Source: JBFWNZ01 sp050250795 (GTDB lineage: Bacteria > Pseudomonadota > Alphaproteobacteria > UBA8366). From it: a DNA stretch of 20,715 bases. Positions 1-7,863 of this stretch are shown here, one piece after another (the stretch's first letter is position 1; every line of letters begins with the position of its first letter). The stretch is from contig JBFWNZ010000024.1 in the NCBI GenBank assembly GCA_050250795.1, positions 1 through 20,715 of the forward strand, in the 5' to 3' direction. Below the pieces are notes generated by a model that saw only the letters and a program-made list of their open reading frames with translations, searched no databases and was not told where the DNA came from. The translations under genes and the position numbers were made by a program.

Positions 1-1160
1 CCTGGATCGGCATCACCGCGGGGCCGTCGGAGCGCTTCCTGTTCGAGCGCAATCCCTATTTCCACCGCGTCGATCCGGAGGGCCGCCAGCTTCCCTATGT
101 CGACCGCTGGGTGATGCAGATCGCCGACAGCAAGATCATCCCCGCGATGACCGGAACCGGGCAGTCGACCTTGCAGGCGCGTTATCTGCGCTTCGACAAT
201 TTCGCCTTCCTGCGCCAGAACGCGGAGCGCGCGGGCTACAAGGTGCATGGCTGGCGCATCGCACGCGGCGCGCATCTGGCGCTGTTCCCGAATCTGAACG
301 CCACCGATCCGGTCTGGCGGGGGCTGCTGCGCGACGTCCGCTTCCGGCGCGCGCTGTCGCTGGCGATCCATCGCCGCGAACTGAACCGGGTGCTGTATTT
401 CGGCCAGGCGGTGGAGAGCCAGAACACGGTGCTGGCCGGCAGTCCGCTCTATCGGCCCGAATATCAGAGCGCCTATGCGGCCTTCGCGCCGGAGGAGGCG
501 AGCCGGCTGCTCGACGAGATCGGCCTGACGAAGCGGGATGGCCGGGGCGTCCGGCTGCTGCCGGACGGCCGCCCGCTGGTCATCGTGATCGAGACGGCCG
601 GCGAGAGCACCGAGGAATCCGACGCGCTGCAACTGGTGCATGACAGCTGGCTGGAGGTCGGGGTCAAGCTGGTGACGAAACCGTCGCATCGCGACGTGCT
701 GCGCAACCGCATCTTCGCCGGCGAGACATTGATGTCGATCTCCGCCGGCCTGGAGAACGGCCTCGCCACCGCCGACCAGAGCCCCCAGGAACTGGCGCCG
801 ACCAGCCAGGTCCAGTACCAGTGGCCGAAATGGGGACAGTATTTCGAGACCGGCGGCCAGGTCGGCGAGGCGCCGGACATGCCGCCGGCAGCCCGCCTGC
901 TGGCCCTGTTCGAGGCATGGCGGCGCGCGCCCGACAAGGCGAGCCGGACCGGGCTCTGGCATGAGATGCTGGCGATCCACGCCGACCAATTGTTCACCAT
1001 CGGGCTGGTGACGGGCGTGCTCCAGCCGGTCGTGGCCGGCCGCGCGTTGCGCAACGTGCCGGCGGAGGGCGTCTATAACTGGGATCCCGGCGCGCATTTC
1101 GGCATCTACGAGACCGACACCTTCTGGCTCGACACGGCCGCCAATGCCGCACCGAAATAA
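1..1160 (+). CDS. Peptide-type ABC transporter substrate-binding protein, 3' part
   Basis: The reading frame is open from nucleotide 3 and gives the last 385 residues of a periplasmic solute-binding protein of family 5 (SBP_bac_5, the DppA/OppA type). The visible N-terminal stretch contains ERNPYFHRVDPEGRQLPYVD, the usual 'NPYYWxVDPEGNxLPYID' signature that follows the first lobe. Later segments also fit the family: a region of the FRRALSLAIHR type around 347-383, and the VLYFGQAV region that follows. The first ATG in view (111) is internal. The N-terminus and signal peptide are outside the window. Family members capture oligopeptides, opines or similar solutes and deliver them to a DppB/DppC permease pair, which follows directly. 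The substrate cannot be told from sequence. The C-terminal sequence (YNWDPGAHFGIYETDTFW) looks complete, and the stop is 22 bases before the permease gene. Confidence 0.9.
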   Translation, partial: WIGITAGPSERFLFERNPYFHRVDPEGRQLPYVDRWVMQIADSKIIPAMTGTGQSTLQARYLRFDNFAFLRQNAERAGYKVHGWRIARGAHLALFPNLNATDPVWRGLLRDVRFRRALSLAIHRRELNRVLYFGQAVESQNTVLAGSPLYRPEYQSAYAAFAPEEASRLLDEIGLTKRDGRGVRLLPDGRPLVIVIETAGESTEESDALQLVHDSWLEVGVKLVTKPSHRDVLRNRIFAGETLMSISAGLENGLATADQSPQELAPTSQVQYQWPKWGQYFETGGQVGEAPDMPPAARLLALFEAWRRAPDKASRTGLWHEMLAIHADQLFTIGLVTGVLQPVVAGRALRNVPAEGVYNWDPGAHFGIYETDTFWLDTAANAAPK

Positions 1161-1182
1161 AGATGCGGGCGTGATCTAAATC

Positions 1183-2181
1183 ATGGGCGCCTATCTCGTC
1201 CGCCGCCTTTTGGCGATGATCCCGACCTTGATCGCGATCAGCGTGCTGGTCTTCATCATCATCCAGTTGCCGCCGGGCGACTATTTCTCCAGCTATCTGG
1301 CCGAGTTGCAGAGCCGCGGCGAGAGCATCGACCCGGCGCGGATCGCCTTCCTCAAGCAGCAATACGGCTTCGACAAGCCGCTGCCCGAGCAGTATCTCCA
1401 TTGGGTCCTGGGCATGCTGCAGGGCGATTTCGGCTATTCCTTCGAATACAACCTGCCGGTCTCCGAGATCGTGGGCGACCGGCTGGTCCTGACCATGATC
1501 GTGTCCTTCGCGACCATTCTGTTCACCTGGATCATCGCGTTTCCCATCGGCGTCTATTCGGCGGTGCGGCAGTACAGCGTCGGCGACTACAGCCTGACCT
1601 TCCTGGGGTTTCTCGGCCTCGCGACACCGAACTTCCTGCTGGCGCTCGTGCTCCAGTATCTCGCGCATCTGCTGTTCGGCACCTCCATCGGCGGGCTGAT
1701 GGACCCGGCCTATATCGACGCCCCCTGGAGCTGGGGCAAGACGCTGTCGGTGCTGGAGCATCTGTGGATTCCGGTGATCGTCATCGGCACTTCGGGCACC
1801 GCCGGCATGATCCGCCGGCTGCGCGCCAACCTGCTGGACGAGTTGCACAAGCAGTATGTGATCACCGCCCGCGCCAAGGGCCTGCCGCCGCTGCGCGCGC
1901 TCGTGAAATACCCGCTGCGCATGGCGATCAACCCCTTCATCGCCGATATCGGCAACCTGCTGCCGCAGGTGATCTCCGGCGCCGCCATCGTCTCGGTCAT
2001 CCTGTCGCTGCCGACGACGGGGCCGATGCTGCTGCACGCCCTGCAAAGCCAGGACATGTATCTGGCCGGATCCTTCCTGATGTTCCTGGCCCTGCTGACG
2101 GTGGTCGGCACCCTGCTGTCGGACATCGCGCTGGCCGCGCTCGACCCGCGCATCCGGCTGGGCGCGGGGGCGGGACATTGA
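1183..2181 (+). CDS. ABC transporter permease, DppB type
   Basis: This 332-residue inner-membrane protein is the first permease of a peptide/nickel-type importer. It begins with the typical MGAYLVRRLLAMIPTLIAIS helix. A periplasmic loop of about 70 residues follows, carrying the family feature 'LKQQYGFDKPLPEQYLHW' and 'GDFGYSF'. The binding-protein-dependent transport domain with about five more helices comes next. The cytoplasmic EAA-like loop that docks the ATPase is near residues 210-250 (RRLRANLLDELHKQYVITAR, then AKGL). Length and topology are normal for DppB homologues. The ATG at 1183 lies 22 bases after the binding-protein stop and has only a weak ribosome site, so it is probably co-translated from one mRNA. 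Family assignment is secure; the transported solute is unknown. Confidence 0.93.
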   Translation: MGAYLVRRLLAMIPTLIAISVLVFIIIQLPPGDYFSSYLAELQSRGESIDPARIAFLKQQYGFDKPLPEQYLHWVLGMLQGDFGYSFEYNLPVSEIVGDRLVLTMIVSFATILFTWIIAFPIGVYSAVRQYSVGDYSLTFLGFLGLATPNFLLALVLQYLAHLLFGTSIGGLMDPAYIDAPWSWGKTLSVLEHLWIPVIVIGTSGTAGMIRRLRANLLDELHKQYVITARAKGLPPLRALVKYPLRMAINPFIADIGNLLPQVISGAAIVSVILSLPTTGPMLLHALQSQDMYLAGSFLMFLALLTVVGTLLSDIALAALDPRIRLGAGAGH

Positions 2182-2191
2182 GGGCCATCCC

Positions 2192-3376
2192 GTGAGCATG
2201 GATCGGCCCGGCGAACCGATGCCGCATTACGTCCATCCCGGCCCCTTCGATCCGGCGGCGGCGGCCGCGCTGACGCCGTCGCAGGAGCGCTACTACCTCG
2301 CCTCGCAATGGCAGCTGATGTGGTGGAAGTTCCGCCGCCACAGGCCGGCGCTGATCTGCGGCATCTTCTTGGTGCTGATGTATCTGTCGGTGCTGATTTC
2401 AGAGGTTCTCGCGCCCTACAACCTGCATCAGCGGCACACCGATTTCCTGTTCGCGCCGCCGCAATCGGTCCACCTGTTCCATCAGGGGCGATTCGTCGGA
2501 CCCTTCGTCTACGGCATCGAATCGGCGCTCGACACCGACCGCATGCAGTGGCTCTACACCGAGGATCGCAGCCGTGTGCTGCCCTTGCGATTCTTCTGCC
2601 GCGGCGACGACTATCCCGGCGGCCGCTATCGCTTCTGGGGCGAGATTCCGGCCAGCCTGCATCTCGTCTGCCCGGCGCCGGACGGACAGCTCTTCCTGCT
2701 CGGCACCGACCGGCTGGGACGCGACATTTTGTCGCGGATGATCTATGGCGCCCGCATCTCGCTCACGGTCGGTCTGGTGGGAATCGCCATCAGCCTGGCG
2801 CTTGGCATCGTCATCGGCGGGCTTGCCGGCTATTACGGCGGCTGGGTCGATTCCGGCGTCCAGCGTCTGATCGAGGTGCTGCGGTCCTTCCCCGAACTGC
2901 CGCTGTGGATGGCGCTGTCGGCGGCGCTGCCGGTGACCTGGAGTCCCATCGCCGTCTATGTCGGCATCACCGTCATCCTGGGCCTGCTCGACTGGCCGGG
3001 GCTCGCACGGGCCGTCCGCTCCAAGCTGCTGTCCTTGCGCGAGGAGGATTTCTGCGTCGCGGCCCAGCTCATGGGCGCGCCGCCGCGCCGGATCATCGCG
3101 CGCCATCTGCTGCCCAGCTTCACCAGCCATCTGATCGCCTCGGCCACGCTGTCGATCCCGTCGATGATCCTGGCCGAGACCGCGCTGAGTTTCCTCGGGC
3201 TCGGGCTGCGGCCGCCGATCACAAGCTGGGGCGTGCTGCTGAACGAGGCGCAGAACATCAATGTGGTCGCGCTCTATCCCTGGCTGATCTGGCCGGTGGT
3301 GCCGGTGGTGATGGTGGTGCTGGCCTTCCAGTTCCTGGGCGACGGGCTGCGCGACGCCGCCGATCCCTATCGCTGA
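2192..3376 (+). CDS. ABC transporter permease, DppC type with large periplasmic insert
   Basis: This is the second permease of the importer, 394 residues. The N-terminal cytoplasmic tail is about 50 residues, TM1 is near 53-72, and the remaining helices start near 187. The stretch between TM1 and TM2 (about 73-185) is much longer than in standard DppC. It ends with the conserved GTDRLGRDILSRMIYGARIS block that precedes the transport domain. The EAA loop is around 272-308 (ARAVRSKLLSLREEDFCVAA, then QLMGAPPRRI), and the C-terminus has the usual FLGDGLRDAADPYR. A GTG at 2192, an ATG at 2198 and an ATG at 2219 are all possible starts; the first is used here, 10 bases after the previous stop. No ABC ATPase follows: the next gene converges with only 3 bases between stop codons. 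The ATPases must be upstream of the window or elsewhere. Confidence 0.9.
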   Translation: MSMDRPGEPMPHYVHPGPFDPAAAAALTPSQERYYLASQWQLMWWKFRRHRPALICGIFLVLMYLSVLISEVLAPYNLHQRHTDFLFAPPQSVHLFHQGRFVGPFVYGIESALDTDRMQWLYTEDRSRVLPLRFFCRGDDYPGGRYRFWGEIPASLHLVCPAPDGQLFLLGTDRLGRDILSRMIYGARISLTVGLVGIAISLALGIVIGGLAGYYGGWVDSGVQRLIEVLRSFPELPLWMALSAALPVTWSPIAVYVGITVILGLLDWPGLARAVRSKLLSLREEDFCVAAQLMGAPPRRIIARHLLPSFTSHLIASATLSIPSMILAETALSFLGLGLRPPITSWGVLLNEAQNINVVALYPWLIWPVVPVVMVVLAFQFLGDGLRDAADPYR

Positions 3377-3379
3377 GCC

Positions 3380-4705
3380 TCAGCGCGCCAGGACGACCAG
3401 TTCGACCGGCGCCTCGCCGGGCAGCAGCGGCTCCTGCACGCGCTCGCCGTCACCCGACGGACGATAGCCCTGCCGCAGCGCCAGCGCATAGGTCGCGGCG
3501 TCGGTGACGGCGCGGCTGCCCAGCGTGCCGTTGCGCTTTTCCATCTTCGCCGCGAAATTCACCGGCTCGCCGATCACCGTGTATTCCAGCCGCTCGGCCC
3601 CGCCGACCGCGCCGAACACCACCCGCCCGCTGGACACCGCGATGCCGACCCGGATCGGTGCCGCGCCGGCGGCCGCCCGCTCGGCATTCCAGCCATCCGC
3701 CGCCGCGACCAGGGCCTCCACGGCGGACAGCGCCTCGGCGGCGGCCCTGTCGCTCGGAAGTGCTGCGCCGAAGGTGGCGAGAATCCCGTCGCCCAGGAAC
3801 TTGTCGATGCTGCCGCCCGCGCGCTGGATCGCCGGCACCATCCGGCCCTGATAATCGGCCAGCAGGGCCATCAGAGCATCGGGGGGCATCTGCGTGCTGA
3901 GCCGGGTGAACCCGCGGATATCCATGGTCAGGATCGCGGCTTCGCGGGCCTCGCCCTGGCCGGCGCGGATCCGGTCCTCGGCCTGGGTGATCCGCGCCGC
4001 CACCTCGGGCGAGAAGAAACGTGCAAGGTCCTGCCGGGCCGCCTGCTCGGCCCCCGCCGCGACCATCAGCCGCCGTGCCCGCAGGATGCCGACCGCCAGC
4101 ACGGCAGTCACCACGAGGATCGAGATCACCTTGTCGAACTCGGCCCCCAGCAGGATGCTGTTGCCGGTCAGATAGGCGACATAGTCGCGGGTGATCATGT
4201 CCGTCCCGCCGGCAAACGCGGCGTAGGCCGCGAGCGCCAGCCAGCCGACCGCCGCGGACAGCCCTGCCGCGACGACATAGAGCGGCTCGAAGCGCAACGC
4301 TCGCAGGGCGATGAAGATGAAGGCGTAAAGCAGGGTCGGCGCCTTCAGATAGAAGGTCGGCGGCTGCATATACTGGATGTGAAAGCTCCAGATCAGGACC
4401 ATGAGCAATGTCATGTCCACGATCACCGACAGCACCAGGAACCAGGGCCGCAGGCGGCGGCGATAGGCGAGGGCGAGGCGCAGCAGGGTGAAGACGAAAT
4501 AGAGCGCGAGCGCGATGGCGACGGGGGTCGTCCACGGGTTCGCCATATTCGTCTTGGGCGAGATCGCGTAAAGCGCGCCGAAGGTCAGCACGACCCCCAG
4601 CTGAAACCAGCCGATCAGCCGTTCGCTGTCGTCCTGCTGTGCCCGGATCGCTGCGCGCACGCGCGCCGGCAGCATATCCAGCCGTCCGCCTTGCCCATCC
4701 GGCAT
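3380..4705 (-). CDS. Membrane-anchored class III adenylate cyclase
   Basis: This 441-residue protein probably makes cAMP from ATP. Residues about 30-210 hold roughly six hydrophobic segments. A linker with LARFFSPEVAARI (228-240) is common in bacterial cyclases and joins this to the class III catalytic domain (about 253-410). Metal-binding aspartates are D262 (MDIRGFT) and D306 (FLGDG). The adenine-selecting pair is K302 and T376 (LEYTVIGE), which favours ATP over GTP. The transition-state Asn is N383, but the residue four positions on, normally Arg, is K387. The ATG at 4705 is preceded by a good GGGGAGG ribosome site. It is the last gene of a leftward operon with a methyltransferase and a metallo-beta-lactamase-fold hydrolase, 66 bases downstream of the former. 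The signal sensed by the membrane domain is unknown. Confidence 0.92.
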   Translation of the reverse strand: MPDGQGGRLDMLPARVRAAIRAQQDDSERLIGWFQLGVVLTFGALYAISPKTNMANPWTTPVAIALALYFVFTLLRLALAYRRRLRPWFLVLSVIVDMTLLMVLIWSFHIQYMQPPTFYLKAPTLLYAFIFIALRALRFEPLYVVAAGLSAAVGWLALAAYAAFAGGTDMITRDYVAYLTGNSILLGAEFDKVISILVVTAVLAVGILRARRLMVAAGAEQAARQDLARFFSPEVAARITQAEDRIRAGQGEAREAAILTMDIRGFTRLSTQMPPDALMALLADYQGRMVPAIQRAGGSIDKFLGDGILATFGAALPSDRAAAEALSAVEALVAAADGWNAERAAAGAAPIRVGIAVSSGRVVFGAVGGAERLEYTVIGEPVNFAAKMEKRNGTLGSRAVTDAATYALALRQGYRPSGDGERVQEPLLPGEAPVELVVLAR

Positions 4706-4771
4706 GCCGGCCTCCCCAGGGTCCGCCTCATGCTTAGCGCAGGCTCGGAAATTGCGCGAGATGTTCCAGCG

Positions 4772-5617
4772 TCAATGCCGGACCATCCAGAGGCTCGTTT
4801 CATACGCCCCCTCGGCCAGCGGCAAGGCCGCAAGAACCCCTTGCGCCAAAGCGTGGGCCATCCGGGTCGCCGCATAATGCGCGGCGAACTCGACCTGCCA
4901 GCCGCCCTGCAGAAGCAGGGCCACTGCAAGCTGCTCGTTATATCCGCGCCAATGCCAGTCGGCCGGATAGTCGTCGGGCAGGAAGATGTCGTGGACATGC
5001 ACGGCCACACCCGGCGGCAGGACGGGAAGGACGCGGTTCAACAGCATGTCGACATCGCTGCCCGGCATCAGCACATGGCTGGAATCGATGAACAGGATGT
5101 CGCCCGGCTCCAGCGCCGCGAAGGGCGCAAGACCGGCGGCCTGCACCGTCGCGGCGCGATGCTCCACCCCCGGCACCCCTGCCAGCGCGGCACGCGGCGC
5201 CGGATCGATCGCCGTCAGCGCGGTCTCAAGCCCGCCATCGGCGACGGCGCGCGCCAGGAACCGCGTGGAATGGCCCGATCCGATCTCGACGATCCGGCGC
5301 GGGCGCATTGTCCGCACGGCCGCATACGCCATCGCCGCATCCAGCCGCGGGAACCAGTCCTGGGTCCAGCGCGGCGCCGGTGCCGGATCGTCGCCGATTA
5401 AGCTGAGATCGGCGGCCAGACCCTCGATCCGCACCAGCCAGTCCGCGAACCGTGGACGGTTCGCGTCGAACAGGCTCTCGATGTCCGCGTAAGGGCCGGC
5501 CGCCGCCCGATCGACAGCCGCGGCCGCAAGGCTGGGAATGACATAGGCGGTCTTGGCGATGCCGAGCAGGGCGGCCCCGCCCAGCAACAGGCGCCGGGAT
5601 CGCTCGCGCCATCGCAT
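4772..5617 (-). CDS. Class I SAM-dependent methyltransferase (Methyltransf_24-like)
   Basis: This 281-residue protein has a class I methyltransferase core. Motif I is RRIVEIGSGHSTRFL (107-121), the acidic end of strand 2 is AIDPAPR (136-142), and the strand-4 region is DILFIDSSH (173-181). A HVHDIFLPDDYPADW segment (207-221) is typical of Methyltransf_24 proteins. The first 35 residues are basic and then hydrophobic (RRLLLGGAALLGIAKTAYVI), suggesting a membrane anchor. I chose the ATG at 5617, eight bases after the upstream stop. An in-frame GTG at 5674 would overlap the upstream gene by 49 bases and has no ribosome site. The substrate is unknown. Similar proteins are often found with polysaccharide or surface genes, but here the neighbours are a metallohydrolase and a cyclase. 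Confidence 0.82.
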   Translation of the reverse strand: MRWRERSRRLLLGGAALLGIAKTAYVIPSLAAAAVDRAAAGPYADIESLFDANRPRFADWLVRIEGLAADLSLIGDDPAPAPRWTQDWFPRLDAAMAYAAVRTMRPRRIVEIGSGHSTRFLARAVADGGLETALTAIDPAPRAALAGVPGVEHRAATVQAAGLAPFAALEPGDILFIDSSHVLMPGSDVDMLLNRVLPVLPPGVAVHVHDIFLPDDYPADWHWRGYNEQLAVALLLQGGWQVEFAAHYAATRMAHALAQGVLAALPLAEGAYETSLWMVRH

Positions 5618-5625
5618 CGCGCGCT

Positions 5626-6462
5626 TCAGAGCTGAAGGATCATGCCCTCGCGCGCCACCAGGGTTCCGGCACACGCCGCACGCGCGGCTTCGGCCACCCC
5701 GTCCATGAAGGCATCGTCATGCGAGGGATCGTGATGGAAGATGGCCAGCGTCTTGACCTCCGCGGCGGCCGCGATGCGCACCCCTTCTTCCCAGGTGGAA
5801 TGCCCGAAGCCGCGGAACCGCGGAAATTCCGCATCGGTGTAGGCGGAGTCGTAGATGACGAGGTCGGCGCCGCGCACGAAATCGACGAGCCCGGGGTCCG
5901 GACTGTTCTCGGTGTGCTCGGTATCCGTGACATAGCAGGCCGCGCGACCCGCATATTCGATCCGAAACGCCGTCGCGTCGTTCGGATGGTTCAGCGGCTG
6001 CGTCCGCACCCGGATTCCGTCGCCCAGATCCAGCGTCGCGCCGACCCGGAAATCCTCATAGCCGACATCGGCGCGGAAGATGTCGGGTGGCACCGGAAAC
6101 AATGGCGCCATCATCATCTCCACGATGACCCGCCGCAGCGTCATCGGCGGCGTCAGATGTCCCGCGCGCAGACGGATGCGATTGCCCGGCACGAAGAACG
6201 GCACAAAGAAGGGCAGACCGCAGATATGGTCGAAATGCGTATGCGAGATCAGCAGGTCGGCATCCACCGGCCCCCCGCGGCGCATGAGATCCAGGCCGAG
6301 CGGTCGCAGGCCCGTTCCCGCATCGAGAACGATCAGCCGGTCGCCGCAACGCATCTCGACGCAGGCCGTGTTGCCGCCATAGCGGACGGTGTCGGGGCCA
6401 GGACAGGCGATGCTGCCGCGAACGCCCCAGAACCGGACCTGAAAATCCCTCGGACCGGTCAT
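5626..6462 (-). CDS. MBL-fold metallo-hydrolase (possible phosphodiesterase)
   Basis: This is a metallo-beta-lactamase-fold hydrolase of the group beginning VRFWGVRGSI with PGPDTVRYGGNTACVE soon after. With the ATG at 6462 it has 278 residues. The metal site is clear: SHTHFDHI gives H74, H76, D78 and H79; further ligand candidates are H159 (PLNHP), D180 (YVTDTEHT), D205 (IYDSAYTD) and H243/H244 (FHHDPSH). The architecture resembles PhnP, RNase Z and cyclic-nucleotide phosphodiesterase relatives rather than beta-lactamases. Upstream in-frame starts exist (ATG 6486, TTG 6507), but the family usually begins only a few residues before VRFWG. It heads an operon with a methyltransferase and an adenylate cyclase, so cyclic-nucleotide hydrolysis is a reasonable but untested idea. 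Confidence 0.87.
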   Translation of the reverse strand: MTGPRDFQVRFWGVRGSIACPGPDTVRYGGNTACVEMRCGDRLIVLDAGTGLRPLGLDLMRRGGPVDADLLISHTHFDHICGLPFFVPFFVPGNRIRLRAGHLTPPMTLRRVIVEMMMAPLFPVPPDIFRADVGYEDFRVGATLDLGDGIRVRTQPLNHPNDATAFRIEYAGRAACYVTDTEHTENSPDPGLVDFVRGADLVIYDSAYTDAEFPRFRGFGHSTWEEGVRIAAAAEVKTLAIFHHDPSHDDAFMDGVAEAARAACAGTLVAREGMILQL

Positions 6463-6555
6463 CGTTCGGCCCGGCCGGACACGCATAGGGGGGATGCGGG
6501 CGAGCAACGAGTTGCGGACATACCGAGGTTACGGCGCGCGGGTTTCTCGAAACGC

Positions 6556-6592
6556 ATGGTGCCCATACTAGCGGATGGCAGGCGGCTGCCAT
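6556..6592. promoter_or_regulatory. Two ATGG...CCAT inverted repeats in a divergent promoter region
   Basis: The space between the MBL-hydrolase operon (leftward) and the MFS gene (rightward) holds two inverted repeats sharing the same outer half-sites. The first is ATGG-TGC-CCAT at 6556-6566. The second is ATGGCAG-GCGG-CTGCCAT at 6575-6592, a perfect 7-bp stem with a 4-base loop. Their placement between divergent genes suggests an operator for a dimeric regulator, or an RNA hairpin in the MFS leader. No consensus -35/-10 pair is evident. Confidence 0.35.
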
Positions 6593-6642
6593 AGTCTTGC
6601 AACCTCATAACCCGCCTCCATCAACGACACCAGAACGAAGCG

Positions 6643-7848
6643 ATGCGCAGCGAGGGCAACTGGACCGGCATCCTGTTCGGCCTCGGACTGGCCGTGTTCG
6701 CAGCCTATACACAGTTCAAGCTGCCGCCGGTGCTGCCCGAGATGCTGGGGCTGTTCGGCTACGACCGGATCGTGGCCGGAGGCTTCGTGGCCGTTTATGC
6801 CGTGGCCGGATTGTTGCTGTCGCTTCAGGTCGGCGGTTTGATGCAGCGGCACGGCGCCCTTCCCTATCTGTATGGCGCCTTCGGTTGCATCGGGGCCGGC
6901 ACGGGGCTCGCCCTGCTGCTGCCGGACTGGCAGTGGATCATGCTGCTGGCCCGCGCGGCGGAAGGCGCCGGCTTTGCCGTGCTGGCGGTCGCCGGCCCCG
7001 CGCTTTGCACGGCCCATGCCGGGCCGCGCGGCCTTGCGCTGGCCTCGGGGCTGATTGCAATGTGGATGCCGCTGGGGGCGTTGCTCGCCAACGGGCTGGC
7101 GCTCGGCTTCGCAGTACCGCTCGGCTGGTCGAGCCTGTGGTGGGCCGGCCTGGCGGGAACGCTGGTCATGGTTGCCTGGACCGCTGCCCTGGCCCGGCGC
7201 GGCGGGATCGTGGCACCGGGCAGCCGCCATGCGGCCGCGGCGACTGCACCCGAACCGATGGCGTGGCAGCGGCACGCCATCGTCGTCGCGGCTTTCCTGT
7301 TCATGGTCTGGAATACCGAGGTTTTCGCCTGGATGTCCTGGCTGCCGGCCTTCATGGTCGAGGCCCATGGCCTGTCCGAGGCGAATGCCATGCTGGCTTA
7401 TCTGCTGCCGATGGCGACGATCGGCATCTTCAATCTGGTCGGCGCCCGCATCCTGCGGACCGGCATGCCGGTTTCGCTGCTGTTCAGCCTGTCGCTGCTT
7501 GTCCAGATCGCAGGCTGGCTGCTGCTGCCGGTGCTGCATGGCTGGTCGCTCGTCGTTCTGCTGCTGGTCTTCGGCGCGGCGACCGGAATCAGTCCGACCT
7601 GCCTCTACGCCATGCCGGGGACGATCTTCGGCACGCAGCATGCCGGAACCCGCGCCTTCGGCATCCTCATGACCGGACGCAATCTGGGCGTTCTTGCCGG
7701 ACCGCTTCTTTTGGGTGCGCTGGTGCCGCACCCGGACGACTGGCAGGTCGCCGGGATGGTGTTTGCCGCCGTTTCCGCACTAGCGGCATTGGGAGGCCTT
7801 TATCTCCACCGCCTCCTATCGCAGAACAATATTGCGGCCGATGCGTGA
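6643..7848 (+). CDS. MFS transporter
   Basis: This 401-residue inner-membrane protein is a twelve-helix major facilitator superfamily permease. Hydrophobic helices alternate with short loops throughout, with a central break near residues 185-207 (ARRGGIVAPGSRH, AAAATAPEP) separating two six-helix halves. The loop after TM2 contains GGLMQRHGALPYLYG, a weak form of the MFS motif A position. A TGRNLGVLAGPLLLGAL segment before the last helices is typical of anion or drug-type MFS proteins, distantly like CynX/NimT. The ATG at 6643 has a weak purine-rich site upstream. It stands alone, with a divergent operon on its left and a convergent response regulator on its right (12 bases between stops). 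The substrate cannot be inferred. Confidence 0.86.
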   Translation: MRSEGNWTGILFGLGLAVFAAYTQFKLPPVLPEMLGLFGYDRIVAGGFVAVYAVAGLLLSLQVGGLMQRHGALPYLYGAFGCIGAGTGLALLLPDWQWIMLLARAAEGAGFAVLAVAGPALCTAHAGPRGLALASGLIAMWMPLGALLANGLALGFAVPLGWSSLWWAGLAGTLVMVAWTAALARRGGIVAPGSRHAAAATAPEPMAWQRHAIVVAAFLFMVWNTEVFAWMSWLPAFMVEAHGLSEANAMLAYLLPMATIGIFNLVGARILRTGMPVSLLFSLSLLVQIAGWLLLPVLHGWSLVVLLLVFGAATGISPTCLYAMPGTIFGTQHAGTRAFGILMTGRNLGVLAGPLLLGALVPHPDDWQVAGMVFAAVSALAALGGLYLHRLLSQNNIAADA

Positions 7849-7863
7849 TCCTATCCGGGATCA
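7846..7863. repeat. Short inverted repeat across two convergent stop codons
   Basis: TGATCC (7846-7851) and GGATCA (7858-7863) form a 6-bp stem with a 6-base loop. The left arm contains the MFS stop codon and the right arm contains the response-regulator stop. It could act as a minimal bidirectional terminator, but there is no T-run on either side and the stem is short. Confidence 0.3.

Noticed and set aside
994..2199. A 401-codon minus-strand open frame opposite the DppB gene
   Set aside because: It is an antisense shadow of a clear permease gene, rich in Gln, Arg and His, with no motif.
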